Shown in pieces: positions 1-7,787 of a stretch of DNA of 48,179 bases. Source of the DNA: Steroidobacteraceae bacterium (lineage in GTDB: Bacteria > Pseudomonadota > Gammaproteobacteria > Steroidobacterales > Steroidobacteraceae); assembly GCA_017853175.1 (NCBI GenBank), contig JAFMKA010000008.1, positions 1-48,179 of the forward strand, given 5' to 3'. How positions within the stretch are numbered: the first letter of the stretch is position 1; each line of letters starts with the position of its first letter. The notes under the pieces are model-generated. The model searched no databases, was not told the origin of the DNA, and was given only the letters and a program-made list of their open reading frames with translations. The position numbers and the translations under genes are program-made.

Positions 1-78
1 GGTCCGGACGATCTCGCCGTGTGGTTCATGCAGACCCTCACGCGGCTCGAAACGATCACCTGGAAAGCCGGCACCGAC

Positions 79-2655
79 ATGGGCGATGGCGTCACGCGCT
101 ACACCAACGGCACCAATAGCGGACCCATCTTCGTCTACGTCAAAGACGGCAAGATCATTCGCACGACGCCGATCGACTTCGATGAAAGCGACGCGGCATC
201 GTGGTCGATCACGGCGCGCGGGAAGACCTTCACCCCGAGCCGCCGAACCACCGTCGCGACACACGGCTTGTGCCTCAAGTCGATGGTGTACTCGAAGAAT
301 CGAATTTTGTATCCGATGAAGCGTGTCGACTTCGACCCGGATGGCGAGCGCAACATACAAAATCGCGGCAAGTCTAAATTCGTACGCATCAGCTGGGACG
401 AAGCGCTCGAGATCGTCAGCAAAGAAATCAAGCGGGCCAAGGCGGTCGGTCCCGGCGCCATCTGTGTCGCCAACGGCTCCCATCACCAGTGGGGGAACCT
501 CGGTCACTATTTGAGCGCGTTCAACCGCTTCTGGAACCTCATCGGCGTCACCAAACTCGTACACACCCCCGACAGCTGGGAAGGCTGGTTCTGGGGCGCG
601 ATGCACCACTGGGGTAACAGCCTGCGTCTCGGCTGCCCGGAGTTCTACGGCACGGTCGAGGATTGCCTCAAAGAAGCCGAACTGATCGTCTTCTGGTCGA
701 GCGACCCCGACGCCACCTATGGCTTCGATGGCACGGAGCGTCGCGAATGGGCGAAAGAACTCGGCATCAAGATGGTGCACATCGATCCGTACCTCAATCA
801 CACCGCGGCGCACCTCGGTGGCAAGTGGATCTCCCCCAAGCCCGGCACTGATGCAGCGATGGCCCAGGCGCTCTGCCACGTCTGGATCACCGAAAATCTT
901 TACGACAAAAAATTCGTCGCCGAACGCACGACGGGCTTTGACGAATGGAAGGCCTATATTCTCGGCGAGAGCGACGGCATCCCGAAAACGCCGGAGTGGC
1001 AAGAAAAAGAAACCGGCGTGCCGGCGCGCGACGTTCGCGCGCTCGCTCGCGAGTGGGGCTCAAAGAAAACCTACCTCGGCGCGGGTGGTTGGGGTGTCGG
1101 CCTCGGCGGCGCAGGTCGCAGCCCGATGGGTGCGCAATGGGCGCGCATGATGACCATCCTCGGTGCGATGCAGGGTTATGGCCGCCCGGGCTCGAACTTC
1201 GGCAATCTGCAGTTCGGCGCACCGCTCGATTTCAACTTCTATTTCCCGGGCTACGGTGAAGGCAGCTTCTCGGGCGAGCTCATGGCGAGCGCGAATTCCG
1301 CGAACAACTATCAGCGCATGCCACACATCGTGACCATGAGCTCGGTGCGTCAGGCGATTCCACGCATGTGGTTCCCGGAAGCCATCACCCAAGGCAAGGC
1401 GATGGGCTATCTCACCGACGTCTCGTCGATCCAGGGACAGTTCTTCCCCTTCGGCTACCCCTCGCCCGGCCATGTCCGCGTCGAGATGCTCTACAAGTAC
1501 GGCAGCTCTTCACTCGGCACTCAGGTGGGCTCGAACCGCTGGATCAAAGCGTATCAACACGAGAGTCTGAAGTTCGTGGTGAACCAATCGGTGTGGTGGG
1601 AAGGCGAAACGCCCTTCGCCGATGTCATCTTGCCGGCCTGCACGGTCTTCGAGCGCTGGGACATCAGCGAGTGGTACAACGTGGGCGCAGGCTACGTGCA
1701 CCACATGTACTCGATGAACAACCATCGCGTCATCACCATGCAGCACAAGGCGATCGAGCCGCTCGGCGAGTCGAAGTCCGACTACGACATCTTCCTCGCC
1801 ATCTCGGAGAAGCTCGACATGGGCTCGGTGTACTCCGAGGGTGGCACCTCCGAATACGACTGGTGCAAGCGCGTCTTCGACTCTTCAGATCTCGCCAAAA
1901 AAATCTCGTGGCGCGAGTTTTTGAAGAAGGGGTACTACGTCGTGCCGCCCGACCCCGAATCGGCCCGCGCACCCACGGCCAATCGCTGGTTCTACGAGGG
2001 TCGTAAGAAAGACACCCCGGAGCCCTACCCGCTGCCCTCCGAATACGTCGGCGGTCTCGGCAAGGGTCTGCAAACGCCCTCGGGCAAGTTCGAGTTCATT
2101 GCCACGACGCTCAAGCGCATCGATGACCCCGATCGTCCGCCGCTCAACCAATACATGCCGGTGTACGAAGACGGTAAACGCGAACCGGAACTCGCCGAGT
2201 TTCCGCTGCAATTGCTCTCGCCGCACTCACGTTATCCGTTCCATCTGATGGGCGATGACGAAGGCTCGAGCGTGCGCGACATCCGCGAGCATCGCGTGTT
2301 CAAAGACGGGCACCACTATCTCGTCGCGCGCATTAGCCGCAAAGACGCCGAGTCCCGCGGCATTCGCGATGATGATCTCATTCGCCTTTGGAATAACCGC
2401 GGCTCCGTCGTGTGTGCCGCGCAGATCACTGATCGTCTGCGACCGGGAGTGGTGTCGGCCTCGACGGCCTCGGCCGAGTACCGGCCGGTCGGTGAGCCTG
2501 GAAAATCCACCGATCTCGGTGGCTGCATCAACATGCTGAACCCGAGTAAGGCGATTGCGCGCAAGACTCACGGGATTCGCCCCAACACCACGCTGATCCA
2601 GATCGAAAAATGGACCGGCATCGACACTTGGCAACCGCGCGCGGAGACGGCGTGA
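79..2655 (+). CDS. Large (Mo) subunit of a transhydroxylase-like molybdopterin oxidoreductase
   Basis: This 858-residue protein of the DMSO-reductase superfamily resembles the alpha subunit of Pelobacter pyrogallol-phloroglucinol transhydroxylase (about 875 aa) along its whole length. Like that protein it has no N-terminal Cys motif for an FeS cluster. Seen: SHHQWG (His135/136), PDSWEGW (Asp165, Ser166) and YFPGYGEG (Tyr392). By recalled alignment these match transhydroxylase His144, Asp174, the Mo ligand Ser175 and Tyr404. The frame stays open to the left edge and a GTG at 19 is possible. I chose the ATG at 79 because the family starts there. The stop overlaps the next gene (TGATG), so the two subunits are coupled. 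It probably acts on a polyhydroxylated aromatic. Resorcinol hydroxylase or catechol dehydroxylase activity are alternatives. Family is sure, substrate is not. Confidence 0.88.
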   Translation: MGDGVTRYTNGTNSGPIFVYVKDGKIIRTTPIDFDESDAASWSITARGKTFTPSRRTTVATHGLCLKSMVYSKNRILYPMKRVDFDPDGERNIQNRGKSKFVRISWDEALEIVSKEIKRAKAVGPGAICVANGSHHQWGNLGHYLSAFNRFWNLIGVTKLVHTPDSWEGWFWGAMHHWGNSLRLGCPEFYGTVEDCLKEAELIVFWSSDPDATYGFDGTERREWAKELGIKMVHIDPYLNHTAAHLGGKWISPKPGTDAAMAQALCHVWITENLYDKKFVAERTTGFDEWKAYILGESDGIPKTPEWQEKETGVPARDVRALAREWGSKKTYLGAGGWGVGLGGAGRSPMGAQWARMMTILGAMQGYGRPGSNFGNLQFGAPLDFNFYFPGYGEGSFSGELMASANSANNYQRMPHIVTMSSVRQAIPRMWFPEAITQGKAMGYLTDVSSIQGQFFPFGYPSPGHVRVEMLYKYGSSSLGTQVGSNRWIKAYQHESLKFVVNQSVWWEGETPFADVILPACTVFERWDISEWYNVGAGYVHHMYSMNNHRVITMQHKAIEPLGESKSDYDIFLAISEKLDMGSVYSEGGTSEYDWCKRVFDSSDLAKKISWREFLKKGYYVVPPDPESARAPTANRWFYEGRKKDTPEPYPLPSEYVGGLGKGLQTPSGKFEFIATTLKRIDDPDRPPLNQYMPVYEDGKREPELAEFPLQLLSPHSRYPFHLMGDDEGSSVRDIREHRVFKDGHHYLVARISRKDAESRGIRDDDLIRLWNNRGSVVCAAQITDRLRPGVVSASTASAEYRPVGEPGKSTDLGGCINMLNPSKAIARKTHGIRPNTTLIQIEKWTGIDTWQPRAETA

Positions 2656-3500
2656 TGGCAAAGAAATGGAATCTGATCGTCGACATCGAGCGCTGCGACA
2701 ACTGCCGCAGCTGCTACATCGCGGTCAAAGACGAACACGCCGGCAATGACTTCCCGGGCTATGCCGCAGCGCAACCGGCGCAGGGCCATCATTGGCTCGA
2801 TATCCGTCGCAAGGAGCGCGGCGCTTATCCGCTCGTCGAGGCGAACTTCCAGCCGGTGATGTGCAAGCACTGCGACGACGCGCCCTGCATGAAGGCCGCG
2901 CGCGACGGCGCCGTGCAAAAACGGGTCGACGGCATCGTGATCATCGACCCCGTCAAAGCCAAGGGTCAGAAGCAGATCGTCGACGCCTGCCCCTATGGGG
3001 CGGTGTGGTGGAACGAAGAGACGCAGATACCGCAGCACTGGATCTTCGACGCGCACCTGCTCGATAGCGGCTGGGACAAAGTGCGGGCCGAGCAGGCCTG
3101 CCCCACGAACGTCTTCCGGACCATCCGACTTGAAGACGCCGAGATGCAGCGCCTTGCGGAGCAGGAAGGTCTTGAGGTCGAGCGCCCGGAACTCGGCACT
3201 CGGCCCCGGGTGTACTACAAAAACCTCCATCTGATGACGCAGTGCTTTGTCGGGGGTACGGTGGTCCACCGCGTTGGCGGAGTCGAGGAATGCGCGCCGG
3301 GGGCGCACGTCGTGCTACGTCAGGCCGGACGCGAAGTCGCTCGGGCGACCACCGACACCTTCGGCGAGTTCAAGATCGATCGTCTGCCCCCCGGCAGCGG
3401 CCGATACGAGCTCGAGGCCTCCGGGCCGTCCGGACGGGCGACCACGGCCTTCGATCTGGGCACCGAAAGCCCCTATCTCGGGGTGCTGACCCTCTCCTAA
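2655..3500 (+). CDS. Iron-sulfur subunit of the transhydroxylase-like enzyme, with C-terminal Ig-like domain
   Basis: The 281-residue partner of the Mo subunit matches the transhydroxylase beta subunit (274 aa) in length and domain order. A ferredoxin-type electron-transfer part (about 1-190) is followed by a carboxypeptidase-regulatory/Cna-B-like beta domain (about 200-281, with GxxVVL and GEFKIDxLPPG). Cys14, 17, 20 (motif I), Cys70, 73, 78 (motif II), Cys112 (CPYG) and Cys149 (CPT) can ligate two [4Fe-4S] clusters. The positions that would hold a third are Val24, Trp129, Asp132 and Ala145. I see no Tat or Sec signal, so a cytoplasmic complex is likely, as for transhydroxylase. The start ATG overlaps the upstream stop by one base; the longer frame from 2610 lies inside the Mo subunit gene. 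Confidence 0.87.
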   Translation: MAKKWNLIVDIERCDNCRSCYIAVKDEHAGNDFPGYAAAQPAQGHHWLDIRRKERGAYPLVEANFQPVMCKHCDDAPCMKAARDGAVQKRVDGIVIIDPVKAKGQKQIVDACPYGAVWWNEETQIPQHWIFDAHLLDSGWDKVRAEQACPTNVFRTIRLEDAEMQRLAEQEGLEVERPELGTRPRVYYKNLHLMTQCFVGGTVVHRVGGVEECAPGAHVVLRQAGREVARATTDTFGEFKIDRLPPGSGRYELEASGPSGRATTAFDLGTESPYLGVLTLS

Positions 3501-3526
3501 GCCCGGCCTAAGCCCGGCCTAAGCCC
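3498..3526 (+). repeat. 11-bp tandem repeat carrying TAA stops in all three frames
   Basis: TAAGCCCGGCC occurs at 3498-3508 and 3509-3519, followed by TAAGCCC at 3520-3526. The first TAA is the stop of the FeS subunit gene. Because the period is 11, the three TAA triplets fall in three different frames. The last unit runs into the CTTGAAA of the proposed htpX promoter. Confidence 0.85.
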
Positions 3527-3553
3527 TTGAAATACGGTGGGTAACCCCCACCT
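3526..3553 (+). promoter_or_regulatory. Candidate sigma-32 (heat shock) promoter of htpX
   Basis: CTTGAAA at 3526-3532 matches the RpoH -35 element. After a 13-bp spacer, CCCCACCT at 3546-3553 matches the -10 consensus CCCCATNT except at one fixed position. The next gene in this direction is htpX, a known heat-shock membrane protease gene, starting about 105 bp downstream. Confidence 0.65.
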
Positions 3554-3658
3554 CTGGCGGGGACCGGGGCGCTTGGCTACATTGTTGCGCTCCATGAAAC
3601 TTCATTGCTCGGAATGAGTCCAATTTCCCGTCCCAGAACTTAGGAGTTCTCGCAACCC

Positions 3659-4546
3659 ATGAAACGCATTCTGCTGTTCCTCGCCACCAACCTTGCCGTC
3701 GTGCTCGTGCTGTCGGTCGTGATGCAGCTGCTCGGCATCGACCAGTACATCGCCGCCCAGGGCGGCAGCGCCTACGGGCTGCTCGTATTCGCGGCGGTGT
3801 TCGGCTTCGGCGGCGCGCTGATCTCGCTCGCCATGTCGAAGTGGAGCGCCAAGCGCATGATGGGTGTCCGCCTCATCGACCAGCCGCGCGACAACATGGA
3901 GCGTTGGCTCGTCGATACGGTGCGTCGTCAGGCCGAAGAAGCCGGCATCGGCATGCCTGAGGTCGGCATCTTCGAGTCACCCGAACCGAACGCGTTCGCC
4001 ACGGGCGCCAACAAGAACAAGGCGCTCGTCGCGGTCAGCACGGGTTTGATTCAGCGCATGCGCAAAGAGGAAGTCGAAGCGGTGCTGGGTCACGAGGTCG
4101 GCCACGTCGCCAATGGAGATATGGTCACGCTCACGCTCATTCAGGGCGTGGTGAACACCTTCGTGATCTTCTTGGCGCGCATCATCGGCAACTTCATCGA
4201 CAAGGCCATCTTCAAGAACGAAAACGGCGGCGGTATCGGTTACTTCGTCGTCGTGATCGTCTGCGAGATGCTGCTCGGCATCCTCGCAAGCGTCATCGTC
4301 ATGTGGTTCTCGCGTAAGCGCGAGTTCCGTGCCGATGCGGCCGGTGCCCTGCTCGCGAGCCCACAGGCCATGGTCGGTGCGCTCGAAGCCTTGAAGCGCG
4401 CACAACATCCTGAGGGTCTACCTCAGCAAATGGCGGCTTTCGGCATCAACTCAGGCGTTCCGAGCGGCTTCAAGCGGCTCTTCATGAGCCATCCGCCGCT
4501 CGATGAGCGCATCGATGCGCTCAAGCGCCAGCACGGCTTGATCTGA
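3659..4546 (+). CDS. htpX: Membrane zinc metalloprotease HtpX
   Basis: HtpX is an M48-family protease of the inner membrane that degrades damaged or misassembled membrane proteins alongside FtsH. The 295 residues match the usual length. Two N-terminal membrane segments (about 4-22 and 36-55) precede the zinc site HEVGH ([13 protein letters not shown], about residues 142-155). Two more membrane segments follow, then REFRAD, which should supply the third zinc ligand. An AGGAG at 3642-3646 lies upstream of the ATG. The gene stands alone between a sigma-32-like promoter and a strong hairpin, so it is probably a single-gene heat-shock unit. Confidence 0.96.
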   Translation: MKRILLFLATNLAVVLVLSVVMQLLGIDQYIAAQGGSAYGLLVFAAVFGFGGALISLAMSKWSAKRMMGVRLIDQPRDNMERWLVDTVRRQAEEAGIGMPEVGIFESPEPNAFATGANKNKALVAVSTGLIQRMRKEEVEAVLGHEVGHVANGDMVTLTLIQGVVNTFVIFLARIIGNFIDKAIFKNENGGGIGYFVVVIVCEMLLGILASVIVMWFSRKREFRADAAGALLASPQAMVGALEALKRAQHPEGLPQQMAAFGINSGVPSGFKRLFMSHPPLDERIDALKRQHGLI

Positions 4547-4552
4547 CCTTTG

Positions 4553-4587
4553 CCTCGCGGCGTCGCCGATCCGGCGGCGCCGCGAGG
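4553..4587 (+). terminator. Strong GC hairpin after htpX
   Basis: The arms 4553-4568 and 4572-4587 form a 16-bp stem with one mismatch and a 3-base loop, starting 6 bases after the htpX stop. No T tract follows, so it is either a factor-assisted terminator or an RNA-stabilising 3' hairpin. The remainder to 4688 shows no clear promoter. Confidence 0.5.
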
Positions 4588-4688
4588 TGGTCACCAAAGC
4601 CCTCGTGCCTAGAAGCAGATCGCTCGGGCACGTTTACTTCGGGGGGTGGTTGGGCTTTGGTATCTTTGACGGCAGGGATTTTTGATAC

Positions 4689-5657
4689 ATGACTGAGCAG
4701 AGCCTCCCCCTTTGGCGTCGATGGCTAAACGCCTTCATTAATTGGTTCGATACGGGTCCGCTCGTCACTGCACCCGAGGGAACCTCGCTGCCCGACATTC
4801 CCGACCGCGTCGAATGGGCGCGCATCATCCCCTTTATCGCAGTTCACGCCACCTGTCTCAGCGTCATCTGGGTGGGCTGGAGCCCGATCGCTGTAATCGT
4901 TGCGGTCGTGGCCTATTTCGTCCGAATGTTTGCGATCACGGGCTTCTATCACCGCTATTTTTCGCATCGTTCGTTCAAGACATCACGTGTGGGTCAATTC
5001 GTGTTCGGTGTGCTCGGCGCTTCCGCCGTGCAGCGCGGGCCGCTTTGGTGGGCCGCCCATCACCGCCATCATCACGCCTACTCCGACAAGCCCGAGGATT
5101 CGCACTCTCCCGTGCAGCACGGTTTCGTGCGTTCTCACATGGGTTGGTTCCTCACCACGAGAGGGTTCCGTCCCGATCTGCGACGCGTACGCGATCTCAT
5201 GCAGTTTCCTGAGCTGCGCTGGCTCGATCGCTTCGACATCCTGATCCCGGTCGCACTGGCGGTCTTCATGTTCGGACTCGGCATCGTGCTCGAGCGGCTC
5301 GCCCCCGAACTCGGAACGAGCGGTGGCCAGATGCTCGTGTGGGGGTTCTTCATTTCGACGGTCGCCTGCTACCACGGCACCTACACCATCAACTCGCTCT
5401 CGCACGTCTTCGGGCGCCAGCGCTATCGCACCGGTGATGCGAGCCGTAACAACTGGCTACTCGCTCTGATCACGCTCGGCGAAGGCTGGCATAACAATCA
5501 CCATCATTTTCCGAGCTCTACGCGACAAGGGTTCTATTGGTGGGAAATCGACATCACCTACTACTTGCTCAAAGTCATGTCCTGGCTAGGCATCATCTGG
5601 GACCTCAAGCCCGTACCGGTCGCGATTCGCGATCACTCTCCCCGCCGCATCCGCTGA
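4689..5657 (+). CDS. Membrane fatty acid (acyl-CoA type) desaturase
   Basis: This 322-residue integral membrane di-iron desaturase introduces a cis double bond into a fatty acyl chain using O2 and an electron donor. All three histidine boxes of the delta-9 stearoyl-CoA desaturase family are visible: HRYFSH (HxxxxH), HHRHHH (HxxHH) and HNNHHH (HNNHH). Hydrophobic stretches lie between and before them. It is the first gene of a six-gene run; the next starts 10 bases after its stop. Leading an operon with a Cfa-type methyltransferase suggests it supplies the unsaturated chain that is then methylated or further modified. Regioselectivity cannot be read from sequence. Confidence 0.93.
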   Translation: MTEQSLPLWRRWLNAFINWFDTGPLVTAPEGTSLPDIPDRVEWARIIPFIAVHATCLSVIWVGWSPIAVIVAVVAYFVRMFAITGFYHRYFSHRSFKTSRVGQFVFGVLGASAVQRGPLWWAAHHRHHHAYSDKPEDSHSPVQHGFVRSHMGWFLTTRGFRPDLRRVRDLMQFPELRWLDRFDILIPVALAVFMFGLGIVLERLAPELGTSGGQMLVWGFFISTVACYHGTYTINSLSHVFGRQRYRTGDASRNNWLLALITLGEGWHNNHHHFPSSTRQGFYWWEIDITYYLLKVMSWLGIIWDLKPVPVAIRDHSPRRIR

Positions 5658-5667
5658 CCTGCGCCGC

Positions 5668-7017
5668 GTGAGCCGTATCGCCATCATCGGCACGGGTATC
5701 GCCGGCCTCACTGCGGCTTGGCAGCTCCATCGAAATCACGAGCTCGTGCTGTTCGAGTCCAACGACTACGTGGGCGGCCATACGGCCACCAAAGATATCG
5801 AGCTCGGCGGCAAGCACTACGCGATCGACACCGGCTTCATCGTCTTCAACGATTGGACCTATCCCAACTTCATCGCTTTGCTCGAGCAAGTCGGCGCGAG
5901 CTGGCAATGGTCGGACATGAGTTTTTCTTTGCGCTGCGAGCGCACCGGGCTCGAGTACAACGGCACGTCGATCAACTCGCTCTTTGCGCAACGCCGAAAC
6001 ATCGTCAATCCGACCTTCCTACGCATGATCGTCGACATCCTGCGGTTCAACGGTCAGGCCAAATCCTTACTCGCGCCCCGCCACACGCCCGGCCACGCGG
6101 ATCCAGAAGGCACGCTCACCTTGGGCGAGTTCCTCGAGCGCGGGGCTTACTCGAGAGCCTTCATCGAGCGCTACATCATCCCGATGGGACGTGCGATCTG
6201 GTCGGCGACGGGCCGCGGCATGCTCGATTTTCCAGCTCGATTCTTCGTCGATTTCTTTGATCGGCACGGCTTTCTAAACGTGAACGATCGACCCACCTGG
6301 CGTACGGTCAGCGGGGGTTCGCGCGAGTACATCCGGAAAATGCTGCCACAGCTGCGAGCCGACATCAGGCTCTCCTCGCCCGTTCGACGCGTACGACGAG
6401 ACGTCGACGGCGTAACCGTCACCAGCGAGTCACACGCGCACGGCCTGCAGCCGGAGCGCTTCGACCACGTATTCTTCGCCTGCCACAGCGACCAGGCTCT
6501 TGCGATGCTCGAGGATCCGAGCCCAGCCGAGGAGCGTGTACTCGGCGCGTTTCCCTATCAGGGTAACGACGCCGTGTTACATACCGATCGACGTATGCTG
6601 CCGCGCTCGCCGCTCGCTCGAGCGGCCTGGAACTACCACCTACTCGAGCCCGATAGCGGTCAAGTCGCACTCACCTACGACATGAACATTCTGCAGTCGA
6701 TCGAGGCGGAAGAGATTTTCATGGTGACGCTCAATCGCGAGGCCCATATCGACCCGTCTAAGATTTTAGGTCGTTTCACCTATCATCACCCGGTCTACAC
6801 GCCTCAGGCCGTCGCCGCACAAGCACAGCGACACCTCGTGAGCGGCGTCAATCGCACCCACTACTGCGGCGCGTATTGGCGCTACGGCTTTCACGAGGAC
6901 GGCGTGGTGAGCGGTCTCTGGGCGGTTGAAGACTTCGCACGAGTCACGAGCACGGCACCGCCGCCCCCGCCCATCACCGAGCCCGTGCGTCGCAGCCTGC
7001 GAGACGCTTCGCGATGA
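5668..7017 (+). CDS. FAD-dependent amine-oxidase/desaturase-like oxidoreductase of a Cfa cluster
   Basis: The 449-residue flavoprotein has an N-terminal Rossmann FAD motif (IAIIGTGIAGLTAAWQL) and ESNDYVGGHT. This is the architecture of the amine oxidase/phytoene desaturase superfamily, and the C-terminal GAYWRYGFHEDGVVSG motif is typical of the subgroup found beside DUF1365 and Cfa genes. It starts with GTG, and its stop overlaps the next ATG (ATGA). Homologues co-occur with Cfa-type enzymes in many proteobacteria, sometimes in singlet-oxygen (RpoE/ChrR) regulons. The exact reaction is not established to my knowledge; oxidation of a modified phospholipid acyl chain is inferred. No ChrR or RpoE gene is in this window. 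Confidence 0.85.
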   Translation: MSRIAIIGTGIAGLTAAWQLHRNHELVLFESNDYVGGHTATKDIELGGKHYAIDTGFIVFNDWTYPNFIALLEQVGASWQWSDMSFSLRCERTGLEYNGTSINSLFAQRRNIVNPTFLRMIVDILRFNGQAKSLLAPRHTPGHADPEGTLTLGEFLERGAYSRAFIERYIIPMGRAIWSATGRGMLDFPARFFVDFFDRHGFLNVNDRPTWRTVSGGSREYIRKMLPQLRADIRLSSPVRRVRRDVDGVTVTSESHAHGLQPERFDHVFFACHSDQALAMLEDPSPAEERVLGAFPYQGNDAVLHTDRRMLPRSPLARAAWNYHLLEPDSGQVALTYDMNILQSIEAEEIFMVTLNREAHIDPSKILGRFTYHHPVYTPQAVAAQAQRHLVSGVNRTHYCGAYWRYGFHEDGVVSGLWAVEDFARVTSTAPPPPPITEPVRRSLRDASR

Positions 7018-7778
7018 CCGCGAGCGCGCTGTACGTCGGACACATTCGTCATCGCCGCTTCGGTCCGCGGCGTAATGATTTTCGATATCGGATCTATCTC
7101 ACCTACCTCGATCTCTCGGAGCTCGAGACTCTTTTCGCGGGCCGATGGTTCTGGTCTGCGCACCGACCGGCGCTCGCGAGATTTCGTCGTGCCGATTTTT
7201 TAGGCGACCCGGCGATCCCCCTCGATACCGCCGTACGCAATCGAGTCGAAGCCGAGACGGGTCGTCGGCCGCAAGGCCCGATCCGGCTGCTCACCCACAT
7301 CCGGCAGTTCGGCTACAACTTCAACCCGGTGAGTTTTTATTACGTCTTTGACTCGAGCGGTACCCGCCTCGAAACGGTGATCGCCGAGATCACCAACACG
7401 CCCTGGGACGAGCGTCATGCCTACGTGCTCCCCGTCGAGCAGGCTGAACGGGTCGGGGCCCAGGTGCTGCGCTGGCAGTTCGACAAGCAGTTCCACGTCT
7501 CGCCATTCCTGCCCATGGATATGCGGTATGACTGGCGCTTTAGCGAGCCCGGCGACACACTGTCGGTCCATATGGAAAATTGGAAGGACGGCACGTCCCA
7601 CTTTAATGCGACCCTGACGCTGCGACGCGAGCCGATCACCGGCCGCTCGCTTGCGCGGGCGCTCGCGGCGTTTCCGCTCATCACGTTCAAAGTGAGCGCG
7701 CTCATTTATTGGCAGGCACTCGTGTTACTGATCAAGCGCACGCCGTTCTTCACTCATCCGGACAAAATCACGAGCTGA
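7014..7778 (+). CDS. DUF1365 family protein
   Basis: The 254-residue protein begins with SALYVGHIRHRRFGPRRNDFRYRIY-type residues and contains the FGYNFNPVSFYY motif diagnostic of DUF1365. It has no signal peptide and one weak hydrophobic stretch near the C terminus (about 220-240). It is translationally coupled to the flavoprotein (4-base overlap) and sits 9 bases before the Cfa-type gene, the usual place for this family. Its biochemical role is unknown. The constant association implies a function in acyl-chain modification with its two neighbours. Confidence 0.88.
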   Translation: MTASALYVGHIRHRRFGPRRNDFRYRIYLTYLDLSELETLFAGRWFWSAHRPALARFRRADFLGDPAIPLDTAVRNRVEAETGRRPQGPIRLLTHIRQFGYNFNPVSFYYVFDSSGTRLETVIAEITNTPWDERHAYVLPVEQAERVGAQVLRWQFDKQFHVSPFLPMDMRYDWRFSEPGDTLSVHMENWKDGTSHFNATLTLRREPITGRSLARALAAFPLITFKVSALIYWQALVLLIKRTPFFTHPDKITS

Positions 7779-7787
7779 GTCGCACGC

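Noticed and set aside
135-473. Many long antisense frames such as this one across the window
   Set aside because: High G+C gives long shadow frames opposite real genes; none showed family motifs, signal peptides or sensible starts.
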